Below are positions 52,061 to 63,606 of a stretch of DNA of 64,000 nucleotides, in pieces. A program made the translations under genes and the position numbers. The DNA lies in assembly GCF_024139115.2 (NCBI RefSeq), contig NC_085140.1:424475781-424539780 (forward strand). The letters are read 5' to 3'. How positions within the stretch are numbered: the stretch's first letter is position 1; every line of letters begins with the position of its first letter. The notes beneath the pieces were generated by a model that did not search any database, was not told the DNA's origin, and saw only the letters and a program-made list of their open reading frames with translations. The DNA is from Armigeres subalbatus (lineage: Eukaryota > Arthropoda > Insecta > Diptera > Culicidae).

Positions 52061-54430
52061 GTATCCAATCAATCTGCTCATCTGCTCAATCAACATCATT
52101 CGCTTTGCAATGGAATATTGAAGGTCTCCAAAGCAAACGGTCTGAACTACAACTATTAGTTTCCAAATTTAATCCAATTGCAATTGCACTACAAGAAACC
52201 ATGGCCCCAAAATCTAAAATACTTTCACATAACGTACATATTCACATATGAGTTTTCATAACATTGTAAATTAACGTCCAAGTCGGGTGGTTTAATCCCC
52301 GGAAATAGGCAATTACCTTTGATTGAACGAAAAATTGATATTTCCTCATCCCTACAAGTAATAGCCGTCGAAATTGAGATTCCCCTCAAAATCACTCTCA
52401 TCTCTACCTATTTCCCCCCCAAAAAAAAACTATCAAACAAAACAATTAAGTCCCGTCTTTCCCGAATCATAGATATGATCTCCTCCCCAGTTCTTTTGAT
52501 GGGCGATCTCAACGCACACTCTACACGATGGGGTAACCCATCCAACAATGCCTAAGGAATCCAAATCGGAATCCTAAGGAATCCAAATGCTCTAACCCTT
52601 TTAAATGATGCCAGTAGCACCATCATCCACCACTCGGGTGGTGCATCATCAGATCTTTCCTTCTGCTCCCTCAAGTCTTACTTCCCAACTATCCTGGAAC
52701 GTTCACGAGGATTGCTGTGGCAGCGATCACCCCCTCTTGTCATCTCTATGAATCGAAACCCTCAAGCACTGTCTACTCGCCCTCGCTGGAAATACGAGTT
52801 AGCGGACTGGAACGGCTATCAAAACCAGGTATATGACCAGTTCACAATGAACCCTTCAACCTCACCAGATGACTTTGTCAAACAGCTGTTTGATATTGCA
52901 AAGCATCACATCCCCAGAACCAGTGCGTGGTTCACCGCGGAAAAAATCAGTTCCATGGTGGAACCCCACCGTCCGTTCAGCCGTCAAACTCCATCACGAA
53001 ATTATGTGCTCTTCAGAGAATGGCAAAGGGGGAGCGTAAGGATTGCGTTCAACTTGCGGAGTTAAAATTTGTCTGGAATTTTAAGCCGTAATCAACAAGG
53101 CCAAACAGGATAGTTGGTATGAATTCATCTCATCCATCAATCCGGAAAGCTCATCAAAAGAACTATGGGACAAAGTCCATAGCAACAACCCACAAAAATC
53201 CGAATCAATAACCAAATCACCGACAACCCATCACTAATTTCCAAATACCTTGCTGACCACTTCTCCATCTCTTCTTCATCAGCCAACTTTTCCATTCAGT
53301 TTTTGTCCCTAAAAGCCTCCCATGAATCTCCCCCCTTGTTTTGATACTGACAATAATCCGGACTACAACTTTGAATTTTTTCACGAATGGGCTCTACAGA
53401 GAGTCAGTGGGTCGTCTGCTGGCCCGGACGACGTAGGCTATCCCCTTTTCAAAAATCTTACACCCATTGGCAAATAGATTCTCCAACACCATTTGGAACA
53501 ATGGTGAAATCCCACAATCCTGGAAAGAAGGTTTCGTTGTTCCTATTCCAAAACCAGACAAAAATAAACATAGCGCCGACAGTTACTGTCCCATAACCTA
53601 GCTAAACTGTATCGGGAAGATTTTTGAGAAGATGGTCAACAGGCTTTCACAGGATCACAGGATTCCAGGAGAGAGATGAGTCGCCTGTTGTCGCCTGGAA
53701 TCTTGACAATAGGCAGTTTGCTTTCCGACCCCACAAAAGCAGCGACGACTATCTTACCGAGCTGGAGGATATCATCGATTCCAAGACCAACCTCGAGAGG
53801 GGTTGTAGCATACGACCGAGCATGGCGTTTTCCCATCCTCAAGTCTTTTGAGAAAAGGGGAATCAAGAGTCGCATAAGTATAAAGCTTTCTTGACGGCAG
53901 GAGTTTCAGGGTCATGATCAGGTGAGGAAGCAAGAAAATGGAATTCCCCAAGGCTCGGTGATAGCTCCAACACTTTTCTTGATTTGTATGCAGTCCCTAT
54001 TCAAAAGCATCCCTCCCCATATCTACATCCCAAGCAGCACACATATTCCACATAGGTTACTGCAACTCATATGTGACCGGATTTAGTCACAATCAGGTTG
54101 CTGCAACCATTTTCGTCTGACTTGCTGCTGCTCGGGATCCTCGTCTATGCCGATGACATAATAATACTTTCTTTCCATAACTTCCAATCACTGGCCAGAA
54201 AGAAAATCCTATCCGCCGTTAACACTGTCTCCGAATGAGCCGATAAACATCTCAACTGCAAGAACAGAAAAGGAGTTAGTAAGTTACCGGATCTTCATCT
54301 GAAAATCCCAAACATCCCTCAAAATCCTTGGTGTCCACCTGGACCTCACTCTGAGCTTTGGTCACCACGCCGATACCTTTCGAAAGTCAATCGAAAAGCT
54401 CTTGTAATCAAAGTCATCGGATCAAGAATC
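52061..54430 (+). pseudogene. Old I-type LINE, ORF2
   Basis: The endonuclease starts near 52100 with 'ALQWNIEGLQSKRSELQLL' and 'PIAIALQETMAP', then 'TLISTYFPPKKKL' and 'VLLMGDLNAHSTRWGNP'. RT pieces follow in several frames: 'VSGSSAGPDDVGYPLFKNL' (53400), 'NRQFAFRPHKSSDDYLTELE' (53706), 'RAWRFPILKSFEKRGIKSRI' (53822), 'GIPQGSVIAPTLFLICM' (53944) and 'LVYADDIIILSFHNFQSL' (54142). A MITE at 54029-54136 is inserted just before the YADD box. Many stops and frameshifts show it is older than the LINE that splits it. RNase H is missing. Confidence 0.85.
54029..54136. mobile_element. 108-bp CCC...GGG MITE in the RT
   Basis: The ends read CCCAAGCAGCACACAT and, complemented, CCCGAGCAGCAGCAAG; AT flanks both sides (54027-54028 and 54137-54138). 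It belongs with the element at 9467-9573 by end sequence and by internal 'gtcacaat.aggttgctg' similarity. It separates RT sequence from the YADD box. Confidence 0.85.
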
Positions 54431-54738
54431 TCAAGCGAACAAAGGACAACCATCATTCGGTTGGATCATAAATGGCTGGTTGTTGCTTAAAATGTTCTAC
54501 GGTGTAGGACTTTTTAGTAGAGGTGGTGATCTTATTACCAAAAAAATTCGCCCTTTGTATTGCGGATCATTTCAAAATGTTCCATTTTGCGGATTCCGCA
54601 AAGCTTTTCCGCAGCTGTCAAAGTTCTACCGCAAGCCTGAAAATCTTCAATACACTGAGACAAAAACCTGATATTTGGCGTTGTCATCGTAGAATACCAT
54701 GCCAAACAGTAGAGAAAAAGTATGAAGTGACAGCTGCG
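54431..54738. other. Unassigned sequence
   Basis: No gene is supported. Overlapping frames of 63-86 codons are present on both strands without any domain. The old LINE is lost by about 54470. Confidence 0.4.
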
Positions 54739-54881
54739 CTGCCGTAATCTGGAAAAGTGACGTATCAGCCATTTTACAACATGCATGTTTACCATTTTTC
54801 TGTTAAAGAGCTCAATGAGTAGTACTCGTTAACACCATTTTTGAAAAATGGCGTATACGTCACTTTTTCAGATTACGGCAG
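54739..54881. mobile_element. 143-bp palindromic MITE
   Basis: Ends read CTGCCGTAATCTGGAAAAGT and, complemented, CTGCCGTAATCTGAAAAAGT, continuing 'gacgtat'. TGCG occurs on both sides (54735-54738 and 54882-54885). The centre has 'gagctcaatgagtagtactc'. A relative lies at 56909-57047. Confidence 0.8.
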
Positions 54882-54934
54882 TGCGGTAGTTTGATGTAGT
54901 TTGATTCTCCCCGGTGAAATCGATCTTCTGACTG

Positions 54935-56745
54935 ATGGACACGTTCTGATTGATGGACGGCACTTCTCCGACTATCATCGACTCTGAACACTACCTGATC
55001 ATGGTGCAACTATGCCCGAAACTATCCATTATCAACAACCAATCATCAAAAGGGGCCCGGAACTGAAGGCTCGACGGGCCTCTTTTGAGGACTGCTGGAA
55101 TCAGTTTAAGCAGCCATTAATGACGCAGCAGAGTGCAACGTCGGGTATGTGGGACGAAGTCGACGGAACGATTGCTTCGACGAAGATTGCAGACAGATTC
55201 TGGAAGAGAAGTACGCAGCGCGGGCGGTCGCGCTGCAGCAAGGGAACCGGCAGCGGAGACAACAGACCCGCATTTTTCAGGAGAAAAAACGCCGCCTGGA
55301 AGAAGCGGAGTGCGAGGAGATGGAACAGCTGTGCCGTTCACAGGAAACACGTAAGTTCTATCAGAAGCTCAACGCATTCCGCAAATGTTTCGTGCCGCGA
55401 GCCAAGATGCGCAGGGATAAGGATGGGAGCATCTTGACGGACGAACGTGTGGTGATCGAAAGGTGGAAGCAGCACTACGAGGAACACTTAAATGGCGCTG
55501 AGAGTACAGGCAGTGAAGGTCAAGGCAGCGGAGGAGATGACTAAGTCAGTTTAGCGGATGAGGGAAGTTAAGGGTGCCATCCAACAGCTAAAAATCAATA
55601 AAGTAGCTGGTAAGGATGGTATCGGAGCTAAGCGCATCAAGATGGGCCCGGAAAAGCTTGATTGTCAGAATCTGGGAAACTGTACAGCTACCGGAGGAGT
55701 AGAAAGAAGGGGACATATGTTCCATATACAAGATAGACGACCAGCTGGAATGTGAAAATGTTCGAGCGACCACCATCCTTAACACCTTAACGATCATCTT
55801 CCGTCGTCTGTCATCAATAGTGAATGAGTTCGTGGGAAGTTGACGGGCGCTGGACAACGGACCAGATCTGTGATGGACTTTCGTGCCGGATGTTCAACAT
55901 TGCGTTAGAAGGTGTCATGTGGAGAGCCGGGGTATGATTTTCAACAGATCCAGTCAATTTATTTGCATCGTGGATGACATGACCATTTTTAACCCGTTTG
56001 CAAAGGTACACCCGCCTCAAACGAGAAGCAACAAAAGTTGGACTGTTGGTGAATGCACCGAAGACAGAGTACATGCTTGTGGGCGGAACCGACCGCGACA
56101 GGGCCCGCGTGGGAAGCAGTGTTACGATAGACGGGGATACTTTCGAGGTGGTTGATGATTTCGTCTACCTTGGATCTTGTTAACGGCTGATAAGAATGTT
56201 AGTCGTAAAATACGAAGGCGTATCATCTGTGGAAGTCGGGCCAACTACGGGCTCCAGAAGAAACTGCGGTCAAAAAAGATTCACACCCGCACCACATGTG
56301 TCATGTACAAAACACTAATAAGACCGGTAGTCCTCTACGGACATGAAGCTTGGATCATACTCGAGGAGGACTTGCAAGCACTCGGAGTATTCGAGAGACG
56401 GCTGCTTAGAACCACGAACAGGATCGCGGTTTGTGGCGGCGTAGGATGAACCCCGAGCTCACCCAGCTCTACGGCGAACCCAGTATCCAGAAGGTAGCTA
56501 AAGCCGAAAGGGTACGATGGGCATGGCATGTTGCCAAAATACTGGACAGCAACCCTGTGAAGATGGTGTTCGCTTCCGATCCAGCAGGTACAAGCAAGGT
56601 GGGCTGACCAGGTACAGAACGACATGGCGAGCGTGGGGCGCAATCGAGGATGGAGAGATGTGACCTCAAACCGTGTATTATGGCGTCAAATTGTTGATTC
56701 AGTGTTATCTGTTCAGATGTAAACTAAATAAATAAAATACAATTT
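54935..56745 (+). pseudogene. RTE/CR1-like LINE, copy 1 (decayed)
   Basis: It begins in the end of an endonuclease ('VLIDGRHFSD' near 54948). A charged linker follows ('EEKYAARAVALQQGNRQRRQ', 'SQETRKFYQKLNAFRKCFV', 'DKDGSILTDERVVIERWKQH', 55149-55530), then RT start 'REVKGAIQQLKINKVAGKDG' (55560). A deletion removes most RT motifs near 55790-55880. Then come 'FNRSSQFICIVDDMT' (FADD-type box altered to IVDD) and the C-terminal 'KTLIRPVVLYGHEAWII' region. The tail is 'tgtaaactaaataaataaa'. Compared with copy 2 it has lost hundreds of bases and several frames. Confidence 0.8.
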
Positions 56746-56908
56746 ATTTTTATAACATTTCCAGATTTATTGTAATCAAAACAAAATTTGTTTGAAGCTA
56801 TCATGGTTTTAGCGGATATAAATTCGATATATACATAGTTCTGTCTAGAGATATAGATTTACTGAAGAATAAATAAAGATTTAAATTTGGATGGTTTACG
56901 CAACATTG

Positions 56909-57047
56909 CTGCCGTAATCTAAAAAGTGGTGTATACGAAATTTTACACAAATGGTGTTAATGAGTAGTACTCATCTAGCTCTTTAACAGTAAAATGGAAA
57001 ACACATAGGCATATTTGGCGTAAACGTCATTTTTTAGATAAAGGCAG
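56909..57047. mobile_element. 139-bp palindromic MITE, relative of 54739-54881
   Basis: Left end CTGCCGTAATCTAAAAAGTG and right end, complemented, CTGCCTTTATCTAAAAAATG. The centre 'atgagtagtactcat' is shared with the first copy. No clear target duplication. Confidence 0.75.
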
Positions 57048-59750
57048 AGACTATGTTTTGTAATGATTTTTGTCGCCTTTTAGTACACTGGATGCAAGGA
57101 AAAACCGCTTAAGAAACGACTAACTACAAATTAAGGTTTTATGCATTTTGTATTATAAAGGCATTTCTCAATTGCGACATTGCTAAGATGGAGTTGAATA
57201 TCGAGAACCAAGCTCGGTGTTGAACGGTTTAAATGCCCGATTCACTTGATTGGCGTTTGCAAATTTCGAACACTGATAAGTTATCCTTCCAAGAAGCCTA
57301 TAAGTAATTTAATACTCTTTTATTGAATTGAAACGCCCCATCTAATCTCATTCCACCCATTTCATGCAACCATCATCCGTCACTATCAAACTGCGTCAAA
57401 ATGATTAGTCATCTTGGCGCTGGAGCCGCTTTTCACTTTTGAGAAGATTAAACTAAACACTATTCCGAGCACGAATTTCTGCAAAGTTGGAAAACCTTCA
57501 CCGTCGATGCCGACACCGGGAAAATTCCCACGTGCGTAGAGCAGATGGATGGGTTGGCCTTTCCAGAAGCCGCCGACAGAAGGCCACCCGTGTCGGTTCG
57601 GTGTGTTCCAGTCGATTGAATATTGAATACTCTCCCTGACTATGCGGATAAGAAAAAAAATCAAACAAAGGAGAGGCTCTGGTCTTTTGTCGATCTGATT
57701 ACGCAGCTTTTAGCTCTGACGGAATCAACGGCCTAGAGACCTTATCCATCATTTTTACATTGTTACACGGTGGATCGATGGGATGGAAGGCAGGGACCGC
57801 TGGCTGGCAGTGTTTAGGTACACAGGAGTGCGAACCAACAAACAGGACCATGGGGCGAAAGAAAGGAAAAATCCAAATCCCACCCAAGTAGTTTGGATTC
57901 GACCAAACCCCCACGCATGATTGATGTTGAGCTTTGTGCAAATGATTTTCTGATAGCCTTGGAAGGGTGCTTGTGTTTACTAATATTTGTGCCTAGGTTT
58001 CTATGGGAAAACGATCCATTGTGAAATGAAAAAAGCAATAAAATGAGAAGAATTGGCTTATTTGCGTTATGAAACTGTGTTTGTTGATATCTTTAATTTT
58101 TTATTCTTCTAGATCTATCGAGCTTTTTTTCTTTAAACAATATCGTTTTTTTAAATAATTTGATAAATAATGTTGTGGTAAGTGTGTTAGCAGTAATTGA
58201 TTTGTGGAAACGACGGTTTCATATTGTAGGAAGTAGCTCATTTAAATTTTAAGATTTGATAACTTAGATTATAACTTATTCATTGAACTGTCAGACCTTT
58301 CTGTGAATCAAAGTTGATGAATTTGAACCATTTTTAATGATACAACAGATACGTATGGCTTCTATGTATGCTTTGCGTTGTAGAAATTTTCTAAGATCCA
58401 CGTGGTATCATACATAATGAATTACAATGAATATGAATTCCAAATGATTACTACGAACCATCCACTCTGGCAGGAATTTCAATATATGTACGTGGTATTC
58501 ATTTCATTTTGCTCATCTGCCTAGAGAAATTAATTAGCAACCATTAACTAGAGTCCACATCTCGGTAAGGGGCCTTCGTATCTACACGGGAATGATTTGA
58601 CTGACAATGAACAAAACAAAAGAACAACGAGTCCTGATGGACAGGAGAAAAATTATCTGTCAAGTACAGAATGTATGCGTTTTACCGGTTGATGGACATT
58701 GTCATCGATTAGATGTCGGACCGTTCGTGAAGCTAGTCCATTGGAAAAATCCGACATTAGTTGGACCGCTCGCTATGTGTGCCATCCAGAATCCTATGCG
58801 TGATCCTAATGGATGCAGATCTCATGGCCGGCCTTGGGATGGATGTTGTTTCATTCGACGGCACATCTGAGCGAGTTGCCATTGCCAGTCGCACGTATAT
58901 TGTCATCATTAGTGATGGTGTGGTTCATGTTTTACCATCCAGACGATGAACGGGTAGCATATGTTGATGAGAATGAATTCGCCTAATCAGCGGATATTAT
59001 GAACAGATACAAACCTGTCCGTTTCGTGGGGTAGAATGGAATTCGTTGAAAGCATTTTATGCTGTACGTCTGAATGATTAATGGCGGGGTTGTTGTTGAG
59101 TGAAATTCAGAGTGATTGGTATAATTTAGATATGAGGAAAATAATGTTTCTGTACGGTGCCTTATATTAGGGTTTTGAATGGCTACATACCTACTCACAT
59201 AATTGGAAGGAAAATTAGTTCGAGAAATTCGCGTGCGAACGTGTGAAGCACTAAAACACAAATCAGGGTTTCAGTATGGTGGATCAAAATCAACACGAAT
59301 TTCATATCGTGTGGCATGAATTACATGAATGTTAAAATGGGTATTCCAATGCTATAGTGCTAGGCGACCCCCTTTACGATTAGCATAGTGGCCCACGGCT
59401 CCTTGAATTTGTCCTGCTGAAATCAAGAACAAACATATATTCTTAATTAATTTTATTTCAATATCTTTTATCATTCTAATGTTGCATTCTTCAGCTGTAA
59501 TTCATTCTTCGATATACGAGATTGTGCGTCTGATAAAGCAAATCGCAAATCGTCCTCAATGTTAATGATACCAGATCGTTCCGAATCGTTCCCGAAAAAA
59601 CTTTGGTCAAATTTTCTTTTTCCATACAAATTTGTTCGAGAGATGCTTTACAGCATTAACTTCAACAAGCCACCAAAATTAAATTTACAAGCTACAATCA
59701 TCAATTTTGAAATCAGTTCATTTAATATATGTGTGAAATTAAAAAAATAT
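57048..59750. other. Long gene-poor stretch with weak ORFs
   Basis: No gene can be supported. A minus-strand frame at 57386-57664 (92 codons) includes 'DWNTPNRHGWPSVGGFWKGQ' in G+C-richer unique sequence and might be an exon, but no splice pair was convincing. An ATG frame at 58607-58870 (87 codons) has eight cysteines but no signal peptide or known pattern. The rest is AT-rich unique sequence. Confidence 0.4.
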
Positions 59751-59763
59751 ATGTCTTTCGCGA

Positions 59764-61481
59764 TGTGCCGGGATAAAGATGGGAGCATCTTGACGGACGA
59801 ACGTGTGGTGATCGAAAGGTGGGAACAGCACTACGAGGAATATTTCAATGGCGCTGAGAGTACGGGCAGTAAAAGTCAAGGCAGCGGAGGAGATGACTAC
59901 GTCAGTTCAGCGGACGATGGAAGCCAACCGGCCCCACCTTGAGGGAAGTTAAGGATGCCATTCAACAGCTAAAGACCAATAAAGCAGCTGGTAAGGATGG
60001 TATCGGAGCTGAGCTCATCAAGATGGCCCCGGAAAAGCTGGCCACTTGCCTACACAAACTGATAGTCAGAATCTGGGAAACCGAACAGCTACCGGAGGCG
60101 TGGAAGGAAGGGGTTATATGCTTCATCTACAAGAAAGGGGACAAGCTGGAGTGTGAGAACCTTCGAGTGATCACCATCCTTAATGCCGCCTACAAAGTGA
60201 TATCACAGATCATCTTCCGTCGTCTGTCACCATTAGTGAATGAGTTCGTGGGAAGTTATCAAGCCGGCTTCGTTGACGGCCGCTCGCCAACGGACCAGAT
60301 CTTTACTGTACGCAAACCCTTCAAAAATGCCGTGTATACCAGGTCCCAACGCACCATCTGTTCGTTGATTTCAAGGCGGCATACGACAGTATAGACCGCG
60401 TAGAGCTATGGAAAATTATGGACGAGAACAGCTTCCCTGGGAAGCTTACCAGACTGATCAAAGCAACGGTGGATGGTGTGCAAAACTGTGTGAAGATTTC
60501 GGGCGAACACTCCAGTTCGTTCGAATCGCGCCGAGGACTAAGACAAGGTGATGGACTTTCGTGCCTGTTGTTCAACATTGCGCTAGAAGGTGTCATGCGG
60601 AGAGCCGGGTGTAACAGCCGGGGTACGATTTTCAACAGATCCAGTAAATTTATTTGCTTCGCGGATGACATGGACATTGTCGGCCGAACATTTGCAAAGG
60701 TGGCAGAACTGTACACCCGCCTGAAACGTGAAGCAACAAAAGTTGGACTGGTGGTGAATGCATCAAAGACAAAGTACATGCTTGTGGGCGGAACCGAGCG
60801 CGACAGGGCCCGCCTGGGAAGCAGTGTTACGATAGATGGGGATACCTTCGAGGTGGTCGAGGAATTCGTCTACCTCGGATCCTTGCTAACGGCTGACAAC
60901 AACGTTAGTAGTGAAATACGAAGGCGCATCATCTCTGGAAGTCGGGCCTACTACGGGCTCCAGAAGAAACTGCGGTCGAAAAAAAAAACGCCACCGCACC
61001 AAATGTGTCATGTACAAGACGCTTATAAGACCGGTTGTCCTCTACGGACATGAAACATGGACAATGCTCGAGGAGGACTTGCAAGCACTCGGAGTATTCG
61101 AGAGACGGGTGCTTAGGACCATCTTTGGCGGTGTGCAAGAAGACGGTGTGTGGCGGCGAAGAATGAACCATGAGCTCGCCCAACTCTACGGCGAACCCAG
61201 TATCCAGAAGGTAGCTAAAGCCGGAAGAGTACGATGGGCAGGACATGTTGCAAGAATGCCGGACAGCAACCCTGCAAAATGGTGTTCGCTTCCGATCCGG
61301 CAGGTACGAGACGGCGTGGAGCGCAGCGAGCGAGATGGGCAGACCAGGTGCAAAACGACTTGGCGAGCGTGGGGCGTATCCGAGGATGGAGAGATGCGGC
61401 CTCGAACCGTGTATTGTGGCGTCAAATTGTTGATTCAGTGTTATCTGTTTAGATGTAAACTAAATAAATGAAAATGAATTA
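59764..61481 (+). mobile_element. RTE/CR1-like LINE, copy 2, 5'-truncated
   Basis: The insertion starts inside the linker before the RT and ends with 'tgtaaactaaataaatgaaa'. An exact 13-bp duplication ATGTCTTTCGCGA flanks it (59751-59763 and 61482-61494). It is about 1.72 kb and much better preserved than copy 1. Confidence 0.92.
59766..61471 (+). pseudogene. RTE/CR1-like LINE ORF2, RT and C-terminus
   Basis: Order of motifs: 'DKDGSILTDERVVIERWEQH', 'AAGKDGIGAELIKM' (60000), 'CFIYKKGDKLECENLRVITI', 'YQAGFVDGRSPTDQIFTVR', 'LFVDFKAAYDSI' (frame changes near 60345), 'LRQGDGLSCLLFNIALEGVM', 'FICFADDMDIVGRTFAK' with the catalytic FADD (60655), 'EFVYLGSLLTADNNVSSEI' and 'LIRPVVLYGHETWTMLEEDL'. Frameshifts fall near 59940, 60345, 60985 (an A9 run) and 61300. 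The family is common in arthropods and often labelled RTE or CR1; I cannot decide between them here. Confidence 0.88.
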
Positions 61482-61499
61482 ATGTCTTTCGCGAAATGA

Positions 61500-61690
61500 A
61501 CAAAAACATTTTTGAGGTTTTGTCCGGGTTTCTGCCATTGTGTGGTATAAGGTGAAGGGAGGAGATAATCCCTAATTTAAATGAATGCTTTTGCTCGGTA
61601 TAAGACGAAAGGAAGAAATAATGATTTTTTTTAGTCCGAAACATGTCAAGGAGAGGAGATAATCCCTGCCAGGTATAATAAAGGGTTTGT
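61500..61690. repeat. Satellite E-like units
   Basis: Three loose copies of 'ggtataag.cgaa', 'gaggagataatccct' and 'aatttaaatgaatgctttt' at about 65-bp spacing. Relatives lie at 36230-37260 and 39000-39260. Confidence 0.55.
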
Positions 61691-61740
61691 AAGGAGCATT
61701 TAAATTTAAAAAAAAAATTTCAATTCTGAGTGACCTTTTT

Positions 61741-61860
61741 TAGCCGTGCGGTAAGATGGGAAGCTGCAAAGCATGACCATGTTGAAGGTGGCTGGGTTCG
61801 AGTCCCGGTCCGGTCTAGGAAATTTCTCGTTTGGAAATACTTTCGACTTATCTGAACATC
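61741..61860 (+). mobile_element. Feilai-like SINE, 5' part
   Basis: A tRNA-like head has an A box TAGCCGTGCGG (61741-61751) and a perfect B box GGTTCGAGTCC (61795-61805). The SINE body start 'ggtctaggaaatttctcg' then 'tttggaaatactttcgac' follows. The 3' part and tail are missing. Confidence 0.75.
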
Positions 61861-62021
61861 GTTGTTCAACTTGTTGTTCAACAACTGTTGTTCAATTCTG
61901 ATTCACATAGTTGGGTAGAGAGAACAGGGTGTGAAATGTTGCCAAAGCAGATTCGATAGATACGGGGAATTGACTGATATCCCATCGTTATTAGCTGGTT
62001 ATGGAACTACTTCTCGCAAGG

Positions 62022-62096
62022 GCAGCTGTTGTATAATTGGTAATACTTTCGTGTACTAAATGGAATAGTGTGGGTTCAAGTCCCACCGTCAGCCGA
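62022..62096 (+). mobile_element. tRNA-like SINE head
   Basis: The stretch from 'ggcagctgttgtataattgg' to 'cccaccgtcagcc' has a perfect B box GGTTCAAGTCC (62073-62083) and a weak A box. The ends could pair only partly, so a functional tRNA is unlikely. A T-run and the repeat at 62117-62413 follow. Confidence 0.5.
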
Positions 62097-62116
62097 ATTT
62101 TTTTTTCGCAATATCT

Positions 62117-62413
62117 CATAAAAACTCCCTAAAATGGCAAACTAAACTATGTGTATCAAAATTAAACATCTTTTCCAAAAAAAAGAAAAAAATCTGACTT
62201 CCCTCACAAGTCATCAATCAAGGTAAAAAAGGATTTATTGTCCCGTGTAACCCGGAATTTTTGGGATTTCAAAAATAATGTCCCTGGAACCGGGAAAAAC
62301 CGCATTTTCCTGAATCCCAGGATTTCTTGCCCAGGAGGTCCTGGGATAGAAGCTCTAATGGGAGGATTTTGTCGGATTCGTCAACTCAGTCCAATACACC
62401 GCTGAACTATGGC
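62117..62413 (-). repeat. 300-bp dispersed repeat, copy 1
   Basis: This block is nearly identical (about 97% by eye) to 63312-63606. It includes 'gtccctggaaccgggaaaaa' and 'ttgcccaggaggtcctggga'. On the minus strand its start 'gccatagttcagcggtgtat' is A-box-like, so it may be a tRNA-derived SINE in reverse; a B box was not found. Confidence 0.75.
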
Positions 62414-63311
62414 GCACTCAGATATTGTAATAACTTAGATTATCGTAATAAGTTAGTATTTTAACTTATCTGAACATGCAATCATGCAAACATGCAAGTG
62501 ACTTCAACGCCGTTAAAGCGATGATCCCCTTCCTACTTTGTGACTAAATAATATCAGAATTTTCCCAATCAAACGAAAAACGCCAGTAATCAGTTGATTT
62601 TAGAGGTCGAGAACTACAAATGCAACACATCAGCATCGCGAATACAAATTTACTGTCGACCAGTGTAATCATTTCTGAAGGTAATATGAAATCCTAGCAG
62701 TTGGCAATAATTGATTGAAAGCATTGAATATTTTTTCCAAATTTCTGTGACCCGTGACTTCTCCTGGAAATTGGTAAAGATATTTGATAATCGTAAGAAT
62801 ACCAGGATGTACACAGATAAAAATATGTTGTGATTTTAAATGTATTTTCATGCACATATTCGGAGCATGCAAATAAACGTAACATTCAATTGATCTCACT
62901 ATTCTTTTAAATCGAAATAAATTTAAACGGAGCATACTTGTAAAATTCAATCAAATTTTATTGAATATCGAATGTTAATTCGTTTGAAGGGAAAGGCTGC
63001 AATTTTACACGTCGTTGAATTTTCAAAATTATTTGCTGTGTATGTCATGCTTTTTGTAAATCCATAAACAATCATGGAAGAGTAATATTTGTCCTAAAAA
63101 TCGAGAATTTTACTCAAACTATTCATGTAGGTACTCTGGCCGCAACATAACTGTCTCATATTGAAATGGATTTCATATCAATATGGGACAGTTATGCTTT
63201 TAGCATAACTAAGAATGTGCATCGATTTCTCAACACCAGAACGTTTGGCTATCGTTTCTGTTTATAAGCAGGAGGTTAAAAAAATATCTAAAAAGTATAA
63301 GCAGGAGGTCG
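62414..63311. other. Spacer with a small hairpin and SINE scraps
   Basis: No gene. 63146-63196 is a 51-bp hairpin ('cataactgtctcatattga' with its complement). 63250-63310 holds two copies of 'tataagcaggaggt', matching the anticodon region of the SINE head at 16915-16935. Confidence 0.5.
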
Positions 63312-63606
63312 CATAAAAACTCCCTAAAATGGCAAACTAAACTATGTGTATCAAAATTAAACATCTTTTCCAAAAAAAGAAAAAAACTGACTTCCCTCAC
63401 AAGTCACCAATCAAGGTAAAAAAGGATTTATTGTCCCAGGTAACCCGGGATTTTTGGGATTTCAAAAATAATGTCCCTGGAACCGGGAAAAACCGCATTT
63501 TCCTGAATCCCGGGATTTCTTGCCCAGGAGGTCCTGGGATAGAAGCTCTAATGGGAGGATTTTGTCGGTTTTGTCAACTCAGTCCAATACACCGCTGAAC
63601 TATGGC
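63312..63606 (-). repeat. 300-bp dispersed repeat, copy 2
   Basis: Second copy of 62117-62413, offset about 1.19 kb in the same orientation. The flanks differ from copy 1 on both sides, so this looks like two insertions rather than a simple tandem duplication. Confidence 0.75.

Noticed and set aside
58607..58870. Cysteine-rich secreted peptide
   Set aside because: It has an ATG but no signal peptide, no known cysteine pattern and no splice context.
62022..62096. Functional tRNA gene
   Set aside because: The acceptor stem pairs poorly and the A box is weak; SINE head is more likely.
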